Assembly (NCBI GenBank): GCA_964384625.1
Contig: CAYLNH010000282.1
Span: 1 to 9,396 of the forward strand
Direction: 5' to 3'
DNA from: CAYLNH01 sp964384625
Lineage (GTDB): Bacteria > Verrucomicrobiota > Lentisphaeria > JABSQK01
Length of the DNA stretch: 9,396 bases
A model generated the notes under the pieces. That model did not search any database and was not told the origin of the DNA. It saw only the letters and a program-made list of their open reading frames with translations. Made by a program: the position numbers and the translations under genes. Position 1 is the first letter of the stretch, and every line of letters starts with the position of its first letter. This document shows, piece after piece, positions 1-7,400 of this stretch.

Positions 1-5
1 ACTCT

Positions 6-17
6 TTTGAGCTCAAA
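6..17. repeat. 12-bp perfect palindrome
   Basis: The bases TTTGAGCTCAAA read the same on both strands. They sit just past the stop codon of the minus-strand micropeptide ORF. There is no T-run next to it, so it is not a convincing terminator. It may be chance or a small protein-binding site. Confidence 0.3.
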
Positions 18-134
18 TCAGAGGAGTTCAGGGCAAAAACGCTGGAAGATCCGCTTCAAGTCGTAAATGCCGTTACCCCAGGCCGCGGCACTCAACCCGG
101 TTGCGACTGCCAGCATCATCATCACCTGTTTCAT
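18..134 (-). CDS. Small secreted or membrane micropeptide, hypothetical
   Basis: A 38-residue ORF reading left, not recognised as any family. The chosen ATG (complement of 132-134) has a GAGGG Shine-Dalgarno-like sequence with 7 nt spacing; the longer version starting at 236 would add a polar N-terminus before the hydrophobic stretch and has less support. The N-terminus looks like a Sec signal peptide or a single membrane helix: MKQ, then a hydrophobic run of Met, Leu, Val and Ala ending near AAAWG. A tail of about 18 residues with one Cys follows (NGIYDLKRIFQRFCPELL). There is no lipobox. It could be a genuine small exported peptide or a gene truncated to its signal peptide by an early stop. 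It is divergent from the four-gene operon and shares the 174-nt intergenic region with it. Confidence 0.4.
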   Translation of the reverse strand: MKQVMMMLAVATGLSAAAWGNGIYDLKRIFQRFCPELL

Positions 135-168
135 GGTTTCACCCTCACGGTTGGTTGTTGCTACCTGT

Positions 169-197
169 ATTCTACCCGACTGCGGCGTTGATGTCGC
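169..197 (-). promoter_or_regulatory. Possible sigma70 promoter for the micropeptide ORF
   Basis: On the minus strand a TAGAAT -10-like hexamer (174-169) is preceded, with a 17-nt spacer, by GCGACA (197-192), which matches four of six bases of the -35 consensus. It lies about 35 nt upstream of the ORF start. The fit is moderate and no experimental support is possible here. Confidence 0.3.
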
Positions 198-238
198 CCC
201 CTCCTTTCCCCCCGCCCGCAGAAAATCCCTCTGCACTA

Positions 239-267
239 TTGCACTTGGCGATAGAATAGTTTATGAT
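239..267 (+). promoter_or_regulatory. Sigma70-type promoter of the membrane protein-A2M operon
   Basis: TTGCAC (239-244) and TATGAT (262-267) are separated by exactly 17 nt. This is close to the sigma70 consensus and is the best promoter in front of the four-gene operon. Transcription would begin near 274, leaving a 5' leader of about 34 nt before the ATG at 308. The -10 hexamer belongs to a 10-bp tandem repeat that supplies a second TATGAT at 272-277. Confidence 0.6.
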
Positions 268-279
268 AGTTTATGATAG
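257..279. repeat. 10-bp tandem repeat overlapping the -10 element
   Basis: The unit TAGTTTATGA occurs twice head to tail and is followed by TAG, giving 2.3 copies with a period close to one helical turn. The locally AT-rich block stands out from its GC-rich surroundings. It covers the -10 box and probable start point of the operon promoter, so it may be a binding site for a regulator or simply a duplicated -10. Confidence 0.6.
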
Positions 280-307
280 CACAAGAAACCATAAGAGGAT
301 ATGTGAG

Positions 308-2035
308 ATGGATGAGATGAATGGGCTGGAACCGGAGCCGACTGCCGGCCGGGTGGTCCTGGCTGAACTGCGGCAGATTGGACGTAAGCTGTTGGCGTGC
401 AATCCGTTCTACCTGATCAGCGCCGCTTTTCTGCTGTACGGGCTGGGGCACGCCGTCAATGCGACGCTGGACCATCACAATGAGCTGGAGAACCTGCTGG
501 TTGAGCCCATGGAATTCCTGATGCACTATGCCACGCCGGAGGTTTACGGTCTGTTGCTGGTGGGCACCGCGGTTTTCCTCTGTCGCCGCAAGGTCTGGTA
601 CGATTCCACTTTGCTGGTGGTACTGGCGATGGTTTTTCTCCCGGTCTCCGCGATTCTGCTGAACCTCGGGCTCAAGTATCGGGTCTCGCCGTGGTTCATC
701 GGTTCGGCCTGTGTGTTGACAGTGTTGCTGGCGGTCGTCAAGGCGGCCGCGTTGAAGTATTTCTTTCGCGATCTGAATCTCCCTCCCGGCCTCCTGGCTG
801 TCGGCGTCGTCTTCCTCCTCGCCAACCTGATCGCCCCCCTGGTGTTCAGTCCCATCCACAAACACGGCGCCGTCAGTCAGGAAGGCATTGCTTTGTTCAA
901 ACTCATGCTGGTCACGGCGAAGACGATGCTCCTGCCCGGTCTGGCGCTGCTCTCCCTGCTCCTCCCCCGCGCCAGGTCGTGGCCGGACTTCGCGCCTCGG
1001 CGCAGTTCTCTGCCGCTGCTGATTTCCACTGCCTGGGTTGCCGTGACCGGCTTTCATCTTTTCTGGATCGGGTTTGTCTACGACTTCGCGGCGGACTATC
1101 CGGACGCAACCCAGTTTCTGCCGGTGCTGTGGGCCATGGGCTGGGTCGTGGTCTGGCGTTTAACGGATCTGTGGCGGGCGCCCTCGCTTCGTTTGCGGGC
1201 GCGGCTCCGGCTGCTGCCGGCGATTCTGGGGCTGCTCACGTTCGGTTTTGCCTATCGCGTTACCGACACCGACAACCCGATGCTGATGGTGGCGCGGGTG
1301 ATCCTCGTAATCAACCTTGGTTTGTCGTTCTGGTACAGTTTTCGCGAGGGCCTGCGGTTGCCGCGGGTTACCACCTGGGTGACGGTATTCGCTTTGCTCA
1401 GCAGTGTGCAGATTACCTGGACGACGGTCGCCGGCAGCGGCGGCACGGACTATAATCGGTACCTGTCGGCCGGCGCCGCGGTGCTGGTGCTGCTGCTGCT
1501 CGCCGGTTGGCTCCGACGCCGCCCGGTGCTGGGCGTTTTCGGCGCCATGGGGCTGCTGGCCGGACTGCTGTTCCTGTTACGGCACACCACTCACGGCTTC
1601 GACATCTCGTGGCAGTGCGCCTATTGGTACCTTCTGCTGCACAGTTGCTTCTGGGGGGACAAGCCGCACTGGGGTGCGGTCTGGCTGCGGCGTTTGACCG
1701 CGCTCGTGCTCCTGGTGCACGCCTGGATCTGGGTGTTCGACGATTCGGTTCGCGGTGCCTGGACGACAACCGGTCTGGCTGCCGCGATGCTCGCGATCTG
1801 GGCCGTCTGCCGTTTTGTCCTGCACCGGCAATGGCCCAGACTGGTGGCGATCACAGCCGTTGCGGCCGTCACGCTGGTGCCCATTCATTGGATGTATCTG
1901 AATGTGCGGGAAGGCGTCGGCGGCTTTGTGATGATCATTCTGGCCCTGCTGTTTTTCGGCGCCGGCACCCTGCTTGCCTTGAGTCGTCAGCATTTGACGG
2001 ACCTGTCGCCGGCTGAGGAGTCGCCGGCCGCATGA
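308..2035 (+). CDS. Polytopic membrane protein, paralog 1, unknown function
   Basis: A 575-residue integral membrane protein of no family I recognise. The start at 308 is chosen because AAGAGGA (293-299) lies 8 nt upstream; an ATG at 263 falls inside the promoter and has no ribosome site. The N-terminus is soluble and acidic (about 25 residues). Roughly 16-18 hydrophobic helices follow, running almost to the C-terminus, with only short loops and no large soluble domain. Notable spots are CNPFYLISA (residues 31-39), FHLFWIGFVYD (249-259) and HSCFW (445-449); all have counterparts in the next gene, showing that the two are paralogs along their whole length. No transporter signature, nucleotide-binding motif or known enzyme motif was seen. 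It is the first gene of the operon; its TGA overlaps a possible ATG of the next gene (ATGA, 2032-2035). A role as membrane partner of the A2M encoded downstream is inferred only from the operon. Confidence 0.85.
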   Translation: MDEMNGLEPEPTAGRVVLAELRQIGRKLLACNPFYLISAAFLLYGLGHAVNATLDHHNELENLLVEPMEFLMHYATPEVYGLLLVGTAVFLCRRKVWYDSTLLVVLAMVFLPVSAILLNLGLKYRVSPWFIGSACVLTVLLAVVKAAALKYFFRDLNLPPGLLAVGVVFLLANLIAPLVFSPIHKHGAVSQEGIALFKLMLVTAKTMLLPGLALLSLLLPRARSWPDFAPRRSSLPLLISTAWVAVTGFHLFWIGFVYDFAADYPDATQFLPVLWAMGWVVVWRLTDLWRAPSLRLRARLRLLPAILGLLTFGFAYRVTDTDNPMLMVARVILVINLGLSFWYSFREGLRLPRVTTWVTVFALLSSVQITWTTVAGSGGTDYNRYLSAGAAVLVLLLLAGWLRRRPVLGVFGAMGLLAGLLFLLRHTTHGFDISWQCAYWYLLLHSCFWGDKPHWGAVWLRRLTALVLLVHAWIWVFDDSVRGAWTTTGLAAAMLAIWAVCRFVLHRQWPRLVAITAVAAVTLVPIHWMYLNVREGVGGFVMIILALLFFGAGTLLALSRQHLTDLSPAEESPAA

Positions 2036-2060
2036 GTCTACCACCCCCCAACCACAACGC

Positions 2061-2067
2061 AGGAGGT
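2061..2067 (+). promoter_or_regulatory. Strong ribosome binding site that decides the start of paralog 2
   Basis: AGGAGGT is a full Shine-Dalgarno match placed 9 nt before the ATG at 2077. This favours 2077 over the in-frame ATG at 2032, which overlaps the previous stop (ATGA) and has a weaker GAGGAG with 11 nt spacing. Both starts could be used; the choice changes the N-terminus by 15 residues ahead of the first membrane helix. Confidence 0.55.
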
Positions 2068-2076
2068 CCTGTCGGC

Positions 2077-3720
2077 ATGCCTGAGGTAGCCAAGAAACCT
2101 GCCGGCTGGGTACGGCAGATTGTTCTGTGCAATCCGCTGTACCTGGTCAGCGCCGTTCTCATTGCCCTGGGGATTTTTCTGGTCACTCGGGACGAGCGGT
2201 TCTTCGACACCGATGCGTCACAACTGGTTTTCAACTTCTCCAGCGTGCAGTTGTACGCCCTTGTCCTGGTAGCTGCCGTGATCTTTCTGGTCCGGCGCAA
2301 CGTTCCCTGCGATGCGCTTCTGCTGATCGTGATCGAGAGCGTGTTCGTGTTTGTCCCGTTCATCCTGCTGAACGGCGCCATCTTCATCAGCAGCGGTTTG
2401 ACCTGGACCCTTGCCGCTCTGGCGCTGGTCGCCATCGGCTGTCGTTACGCGGTGCTCCGGCGGCGTTGTCGCGGGCTTCTGATGCCGGGTCGCCTGCTGC
2501 TCTTCGGCTTGCCGTTTCTGGCGTTGAACCTGACGTTGCCGCTGCTGTTCCGGTCCTATCTCGGCACTGACGGCGTCGCCGAATTCGGGGTTGCGGTGCA
2601 GAGCTATCGGCTTGTCTGCCAGCTGGTTTTGCCGGTGTTATTGCTGCTGCCCATGTTGTTGCCGAACCAGGGCAGTTGGGCGGCAACGCCGTTACGGCAG
2701 CCGTGGATTCCGCGTCTCATGATGCTGCTGTGGTCCGGGCTTTCCGCGTTTCACCACGTCTGGATTGCGTTTGTTTATGATATCGATGTGCCGTGGTCGT
2801 ATTTCCTGCCCGCGGCCTGGGCGTTGGTCTGGTCGATGACCGGCCAGATGAAATACCTGCTGCGGACGCCGCGGGCGTGGCTGCCGCCGGTGTTGGCCGC
2901 GGTGCCGGTTTTGACCACGGCTCTGCTCTATGTCGACACCACGGCATCCGTGGCCCGGCCGCTGGTGGCGATCAACATCGCGATCTACGTCGTTCTGCTG
3001 CTGCGCCGGTGGCAGCCGCTGCTCGTCTCCCGCTTGCTGCTGGTGTCTATTGCCGGTCTGCTGCCGACGCTTCCGGGAAGCTGGGGGAGTGAGATCTTCG
3101 CCTTCGACAACCAGACCGCACTCCTCTACTTCGTGCTTACCGCAGTTGTCCTGACAGCCGTTCTGGTGCGGCATCCGGCCGCCGGTGTCGCGGGCGCGAT
3201 CAGCAGCGGGCTGCTGGTCTGGCGATTGCTCGCGCCAATCGACGGTGTCGGGCAGATCGCGGCAACCACCGGGTTTGCCTTTGTGGTGATCCACAGCCTG
3301 TACTGGCGCGACGCCGACCAGCCGGGCGCGGGCGCATTGCGCGTCGGCATCCTGTCGGCGTGGCTGCTTCATATGCTTTGTCTGGCGGTGCCGCCCGGCG
3401 GTTGGTGGTTCGTGGTTCTGAACAGCACGGTGGCCGCGGCGGTGGCGGCGCCGACGGCCTGGGCTGTTCTCGTCCGGCAACGGCTGGAACTGCGCCTCGC
3501 ACTCATCGGCGTCGGAACAGTGTTTGCCGGTCTGCCGCTGAAGGGTTTCATCGTGATGATCCGCGCCGGCGCGTTGGGGGCACTGGTAATCCTTGCCGCT
3601 TTCATTGCCTTCGCGTTCGGCACCTGGATCGCCTGGCGCAAGAGAACCCGAGAACCCGCACCTGCAGCGCACCGACCCCTCTCAGCAAACCGGGAGACCC
3701 ATATCGATGAGCAAAACTAG
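2077..3720 (+). CDS. Polytopic membrane protein, paralog 2, unknown function
   Basis: A 547-residue integral membrane protein (562 if started at 2032), homologous to the preceding gene product. Shared landmarks in the same order are CNPLYLVSA (residues 18-26), a VxLYALVLVAAVIFLVRR-like second helix, FHHVWIAFVYD (225-235) and HSLYW (406-410). About 16 hydrophobic segments span the protein; a short basic, proline-rich tail of about 35 residues ends it and is probably cytoplasmic. The two proteins are clearly diverged, so the duplication is old rather than recent, and the pair may form a heterodimer (inference). The conserved His residues within hydrophobic surroundings could be functional. No family name can be given. 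The 3' end overlaps the next gene by 14 nt, which suggests translational coupling. Confidence 0.85.
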   Translation: MPEVAKKPAGWVRQIVLCNPLYLVSAVLIALGIFLVTRDERFFDTDASQLVFNFSSVQLYALVLVAAVIFLVRRNVPCDALLLIVIESVFVFVPFILLNGAIFISSGLTWTLAALALVAIGCRYAVLRRRCRGLLMPGRLLLFGLPFLALNLTLPLLFRSYLGTDGVAEFGVAVQSYRLVCQLVLPVLLLLPMLLPNQGSWAATPLRQPWIPRLMMLLWSGLSAFHHVWIAFVYDIDVPWSYFLPAAWALVWSMTGQMKYLLRTPRAWLPPVLAAVPVLTTALLYVDTTASVARPLVAINIAIYVVLLLRRWQPLLVSRLLLVSIAGLLPTLPGSWGSEIFAFDNQTALLYFVLTAVVLTAVLVRHPAAGVAGAISSGLLVWRLLAPIDGVGQIAATTGFAFVVIHSLYWRDADQPGAGALRVGILSAWLLHMLCLAVPPGGWWFVVLNSTVAAAVAAPTAWAVLVRQRLELRLALIGVGTVFAGLPLKGFIVMIRAGALGALVILAAFIAFAFGTWIAWRKRTREPAPAAHRPLSANRETHIDEQN

Positions 3721-4405
3721 ACCCCAGAACAATGATCCGCAGGGCGAGGCGAAGCGGTCTCCGGCGGGCAGTACGCCGGCGGCTGACTCGCCTTCTCGGT
3801 CGCAATGCCGCTCAGATATCCCTCCCTCGTCGGCACGCTCCGGCAGCGGCGGATCTTCGCTTCGCTCAACCACGATCCTGGCGAACTTCTGGACAGGAAA
3901 GATCTCGCCAATTGGAATGGCAACCCTCGTGGTCGCGGCGCTGTTGTTTCTGCCCTTGTACAAATGGATGCTGCCGGACGCCCCCGGCGGTTCGTCCCGC
4001 GGCTATGGCTATGGCCGCAGCGGGACGATGAAACAGATCGGGCTGGCCCTGCTGATGTACTCCGGCGAGTACTCCGGGAATTTTCCGCCAACGCTGTGGA
4101 CGTTATATGACGAGGGGATCCTGACTTCCGCCCGCATGCTGGCCAGCCCCGCTGATCTCGCGCCGGAAGAATTCGATCCGACCGGGATCTTCGAGCGCTA
4201 CCATTACTTCGGGGCCGGCCTGCGGGACGACGCTGCCGACTCGACCAGGACCGCGGTCCTGGTCTATCCATACCGCAGCGGTTCGGCGATGCACGTGACC
4301 GTCCTCTTCGTCGACGGCCACGTGGAAGGCTACTACAACCAGGACCTGGCCCGGATCCTGACAATCCTGAGCACAGGTCAGGTCAACGCGGAGGATCACC
4401 GATGA
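3707..4405 (+). CDS. Single-TM pseudopilin-like protein lacking a prepilin leader
   Basis: A 232-residue protein. The start at 3707 has GGGAG (3692-3696) 10 nt upstream and overlaps the previous gene by 14 nt; the open frame extends back to 3593, but that part only shadows the membrane protein gene. Residues 1-65 are hydrophilic, rich in Ser, Pro, Arg and Gly and probably disordered. One membrane helix lies at about 69-89. A Gly/Tyr/Ser linker (93-106) leads to KQIGLALLMYSGEYSGNFP (109-127) and, near the end, VLFVDGHVEGYY (199-210). Those two blocks are the hallmarks of the globular part of DUF1559-like and related pseudopilins common in Planctomycetota and Lentisphaerota. The type IV prepilin leader and FTLIE cleavage motif are missing, so it is probably a fixed membrane protein with a periplasmic domain. 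Its stop overlaps the ATG at 4402 (ATGA), tying it closely to the A2M gene. Confidence 0.8.
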   Translation: MSKTRPQNNDPQGEAKRSPAGSTPAADSPSRSQCRSDIPPSSARSGSGGSSLRSTTILANFWTGKISPIGMATLVVAALLFLPLYKWMLPDAPGGSSRGYGYGRSGTMKQIGLALLMYSGEYSGNFPPTLWTLYDEGILTSARMLASPADLAPEEFDPTGIFERYHYFGAGLRDDAADSTRTAVLVYPYRSGSAMHVTVLFVDGHVEGYYNQDLARILTILSTGQVNAEDHR

Positions 4406-4479
4406 GCATGGATCGACGTTTCAAGCTTTGGGCGCTCTGTCTTGTCGCTGGCGGTGTATTTCCCGGGGACCTTCTTTGA
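4402..4479 (+). other. Out-of-frame signal-peptide start of the A2M gene (frameshift site)
   Basis: The ATG at 4402 overlaps the previous stop as ATGA and follows a GGAGG Shine-Dalgarno (4390-4394). It encodes MSMDRRFKLWALCLVAGGVF, a textbook signal peptide with basic n-region and hydrophobic core, but ends at TGA 4477-4479. The A2M body is read one base to the right. Between them lies TTTCCCGGGG (4459-4468). Removing one G gives a continuous protein ...GGVFPGTFFDAPQVRV.... The possibilities are an extra base from sequencing or assembly, a real mutation, or a +1 ribosomal frameshift at CCC GGG G. The sequence alone cannot separate these. Confidence 0.7.
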
Positions 4480-7400
4480 CGCGCCGCAGGTGCGCGTGGC
4501 GGCGCCGGCCGCCGCGGCCGCCCACGAGACCGTGCCGATCTCGATCGACGTCCGCAGCCGGGTTACCGGGAAACCGATCGCCGGTGCCGTGATCGAACTC
4601 AAGTATCTCGGACAAGCCCACCGGCTGGAGCGGCAACGCGGTCTGACGAATGCCGACGGGATCTGCGCGTTCGCCGTTGACCCCGTCGCCGCCCGTGAGC
4701 TGCCTGCGATTCACTATTCGGTGCAGGTCGAGGCCAGGGGGAAAGAGGTCTCGTTGTTCGGCCACATTGATCGTCGACCGCAGTCCGAACGCCGGCGTGA
4801 CGGAGTCTTCATCATCACGGACAAGCCCATCTACCAGCCCGGCCAGACAATCCATTATTCCGCCTTTCTGCTGGCCGATCGGTTCGCGCCCCGGAGCAGG
4901 GAGTCCTGTACCGTCAAGATCATCGATGCCCGCGGCAATGTCGTTCAACGGCGTCAAACGCGAAGCTCGGAGCACGGCAATGTGAACGGCGCATTTCCAC
5001 TGAGCGCGGCGGCCATGCCCGGCGAGTACACGCTTTCGTTCCTCCATGCCGCCGGCATCGAAAAGCATACGGTCCGCGTCAAGCGTTACGTCCCCCGCCG
5101 CATCCGCGCCCGGGTGGATCTCGGCAATTACCTTGTGCATCAGCAGCCAACCCGGTGCACCGTGAATCTGGCCTATTTCTCCGGGCAGCCCGTGACGAAG
5201 GCCGGACTGACGCTTGAACTGCAGAAGCCGGAGACGGCGAGCCGGCACCGCGTTTCACTGGTGACCGATGAGCACGGCGCGGCCGCGGCTGACCTGCAGC
5301 CGCCGGCGCCCTTCCTCGCTGAAGACGAGGACTGGACCATGCTGCACGCTTCACTCAAGATTGACGACGGCGGCACTCTCGAAACCTGGCAACGCGAGGT
5401 TAAACTCTACCGCCGCGATCGCTCCGTCGAGGTACTGCCTGCCGCCGGTACGGCGTTTCTCGGCTGTGAGAATCAACTTGTTCTCTGCGCCTATCACCCG
5501 GACGGCCGGCCGGCGACCGGGACCTACCGCGTGCAGCTCGGCGATATCGACCAGATGCTTGAGATCGATGATCGCGGCTGGGCCGGGTTCAAAGGCAATC
5601 TCACCAGCACCGATGCAACCGTCTCCTGGGAAACCGGCGGCAACCAGCAGGAAGCGTCCTGCTCCCTTGCCGCCGCAGTGGGGCAACTGCGCTGTCGAAC
5701 GCCGTCAAGCTTCGTGACCGCCGGCGCCGACGTCGCCTGCGAGATCGAGTTTCATCCGGCAATCCGGGGACGGATCAAGCAGTTGACTGTATGTCTGTCG
5801 AACCGTGACGACGTGTTTGAGAAAATCGTACAGTCGCGTTCGGACCTGGGCGATGCGTCCGCCCACGTCCGTTTCCGGCTTCCGGAGCGCGTCTCGGGGG
5901 AATTGGCGATCACCGCCATTGCGCGTACGACGAACGGGCAGGCGTGTCTGTCCCGGGTCGCGCTGCCGACGGCGCCCGCAGCCCCGAAACTGTCGTTCGC
6001 CTGCCGCCGTCCCACGGCCGCGCCCGGGGAAGACAACTCCCTGGATCTGGCCTTGACCGATCGCGACGGCCGGGCCCGCACCGGTGTGGCGACCGTCGTC
6101 ATCACCGACGCCGCGATTACGGCGCGCGCCCGGGACCGGTTTGCCGAAGAGAAGTTGCGCGATTGGATCGTGCAGCAGTCGCCGCAAATCAACCTGCCGC
6201 CGCCGATCCTAAGCGCACTCGTCCGGCAGCGGGAATTGCCCGGCTGCCCCCGGCGGCCGGCCGGTGCCGAAGCCCGGAGCATCAGCAATCTCAAGCAGAT
6301 CGCGATCGCCGACCGCCGTCGCGCCGGGCGCTGGCGCACCACCCTTCTGGCTGCCTTCCTGTCGGTGCTGCTCGGCGGGTTCATGGTTCGCACGGTGGTC
6401 ATCCTGGCCCGCAGTCACTTGCTGATCAAGTCCCTTCTGGTTATTGCAATCGTCGTCATCTTGGGCGGCATGTTTTTGCCGGTACTCTCCAAAGCCCGCG
6501 AAAAAGCCCGGCGCACAACCGACCCGCCGATGGCTGAAGAAGAGGCCCTGGCATCCCGGCAGACGGAGGCCCGGTCGACGGCGCGACCGCCGCTGGCAGC
6601 GAAGACGCGGGAGTATTTCCCCGAAACCCTCCTGTTCCTGCCGGAGGTCCCCCTCGCCGGCGACGCCGGGAAGCGACTGGACTTCCGCCTGCCGGACAAT
6701 ATCACGACCTGGCATGCCGCCGCGATTGCCGTCGCGGCTGACGGCGGCATCGTCGGCGCCGGCACGGAATTCCGGGTGACCAAGCCGCTGGTGGCCGCCG
6801 CGGACTTGCCCGTTGCTTATGTCGTCAACGACGAACCGGTTCTTCGGGTGCAGGTCTTCAACAATACGGCTGCTGCCGGCCGGGTTCGCGTTGCAGTTGA
6901 CCGCGGCGACTTCCTGGTCTGCCGCGATCCTGAACGTCGCGGCGAGGTCCCGGCCAACAGCAGAAAGGCCTTCGACATCCCCATCCGGCTTACTCGCGCC
7001 GGCCGGCATCGGCTCTGTATCCGCGCCGCGATGGGCCGGCATGTCGACGTCGTGAGCCATGCGATCAACGTGACGGAGTACGGCCGTGAAATGCAACAGT
7101 CCGTGTCCGGCCGGCTCTACGGCGGGGAGACGGCAACGCACCGGATCAAGTTGCCGCAACCGTTGATTGCCGAGCAGTGGCTGTTGCGGGTGCATAGCTC
7201 CAGTCTGGTTGAGATGCAGTCCGGGCTCGAGGGGCTCCTGCGCCGGCCGTCCGGTTGCTTTGAGCAAACGACCGCGGTGAACTATCCAAATCTGATGGTT
7301 CTGCGATACCTCAAAGCGCACGGTCAGGACAAACCGGTGTGGCGCCGGCGCGCGTTGAACCATTTGCAGGCGGGCTATCAACGGCTGCTTGGTTTCGAGG

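Noticed and set aside
263..307. Upstream in-frame ATG at 263 for the first membrane protein
   Set aside because: It lies inside the -10 hexamer of the promoter and the tandem repeat and has no ribosome site, while 308 has AAGAGGA at good spacing.
236..1057. Minus-strand open frame of 273 codons
   Set aside because: It lies opposite the first membrane protein gene and encodes low-complexity Gln, Arg, Glu and Gly-rich text typical of the antisense frame of a GC-rich membrane protein gene.
2692..3672. Minus-strand open frame of 326 codons
   Set aside because: Antisense shadow of the second membrane protein gene, rich in Arg, Gln, His and Pro, with no recognisable domain.
3593..3706. Extended N-terminus for the pseudopilin-like protein from 3593
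   Set aside because: This part overlaps the previous gene in another frame, reads as Pro, Ser and Arg shadow text, and the ATG at 3707 has its own Shine-Dalgarno sequence.
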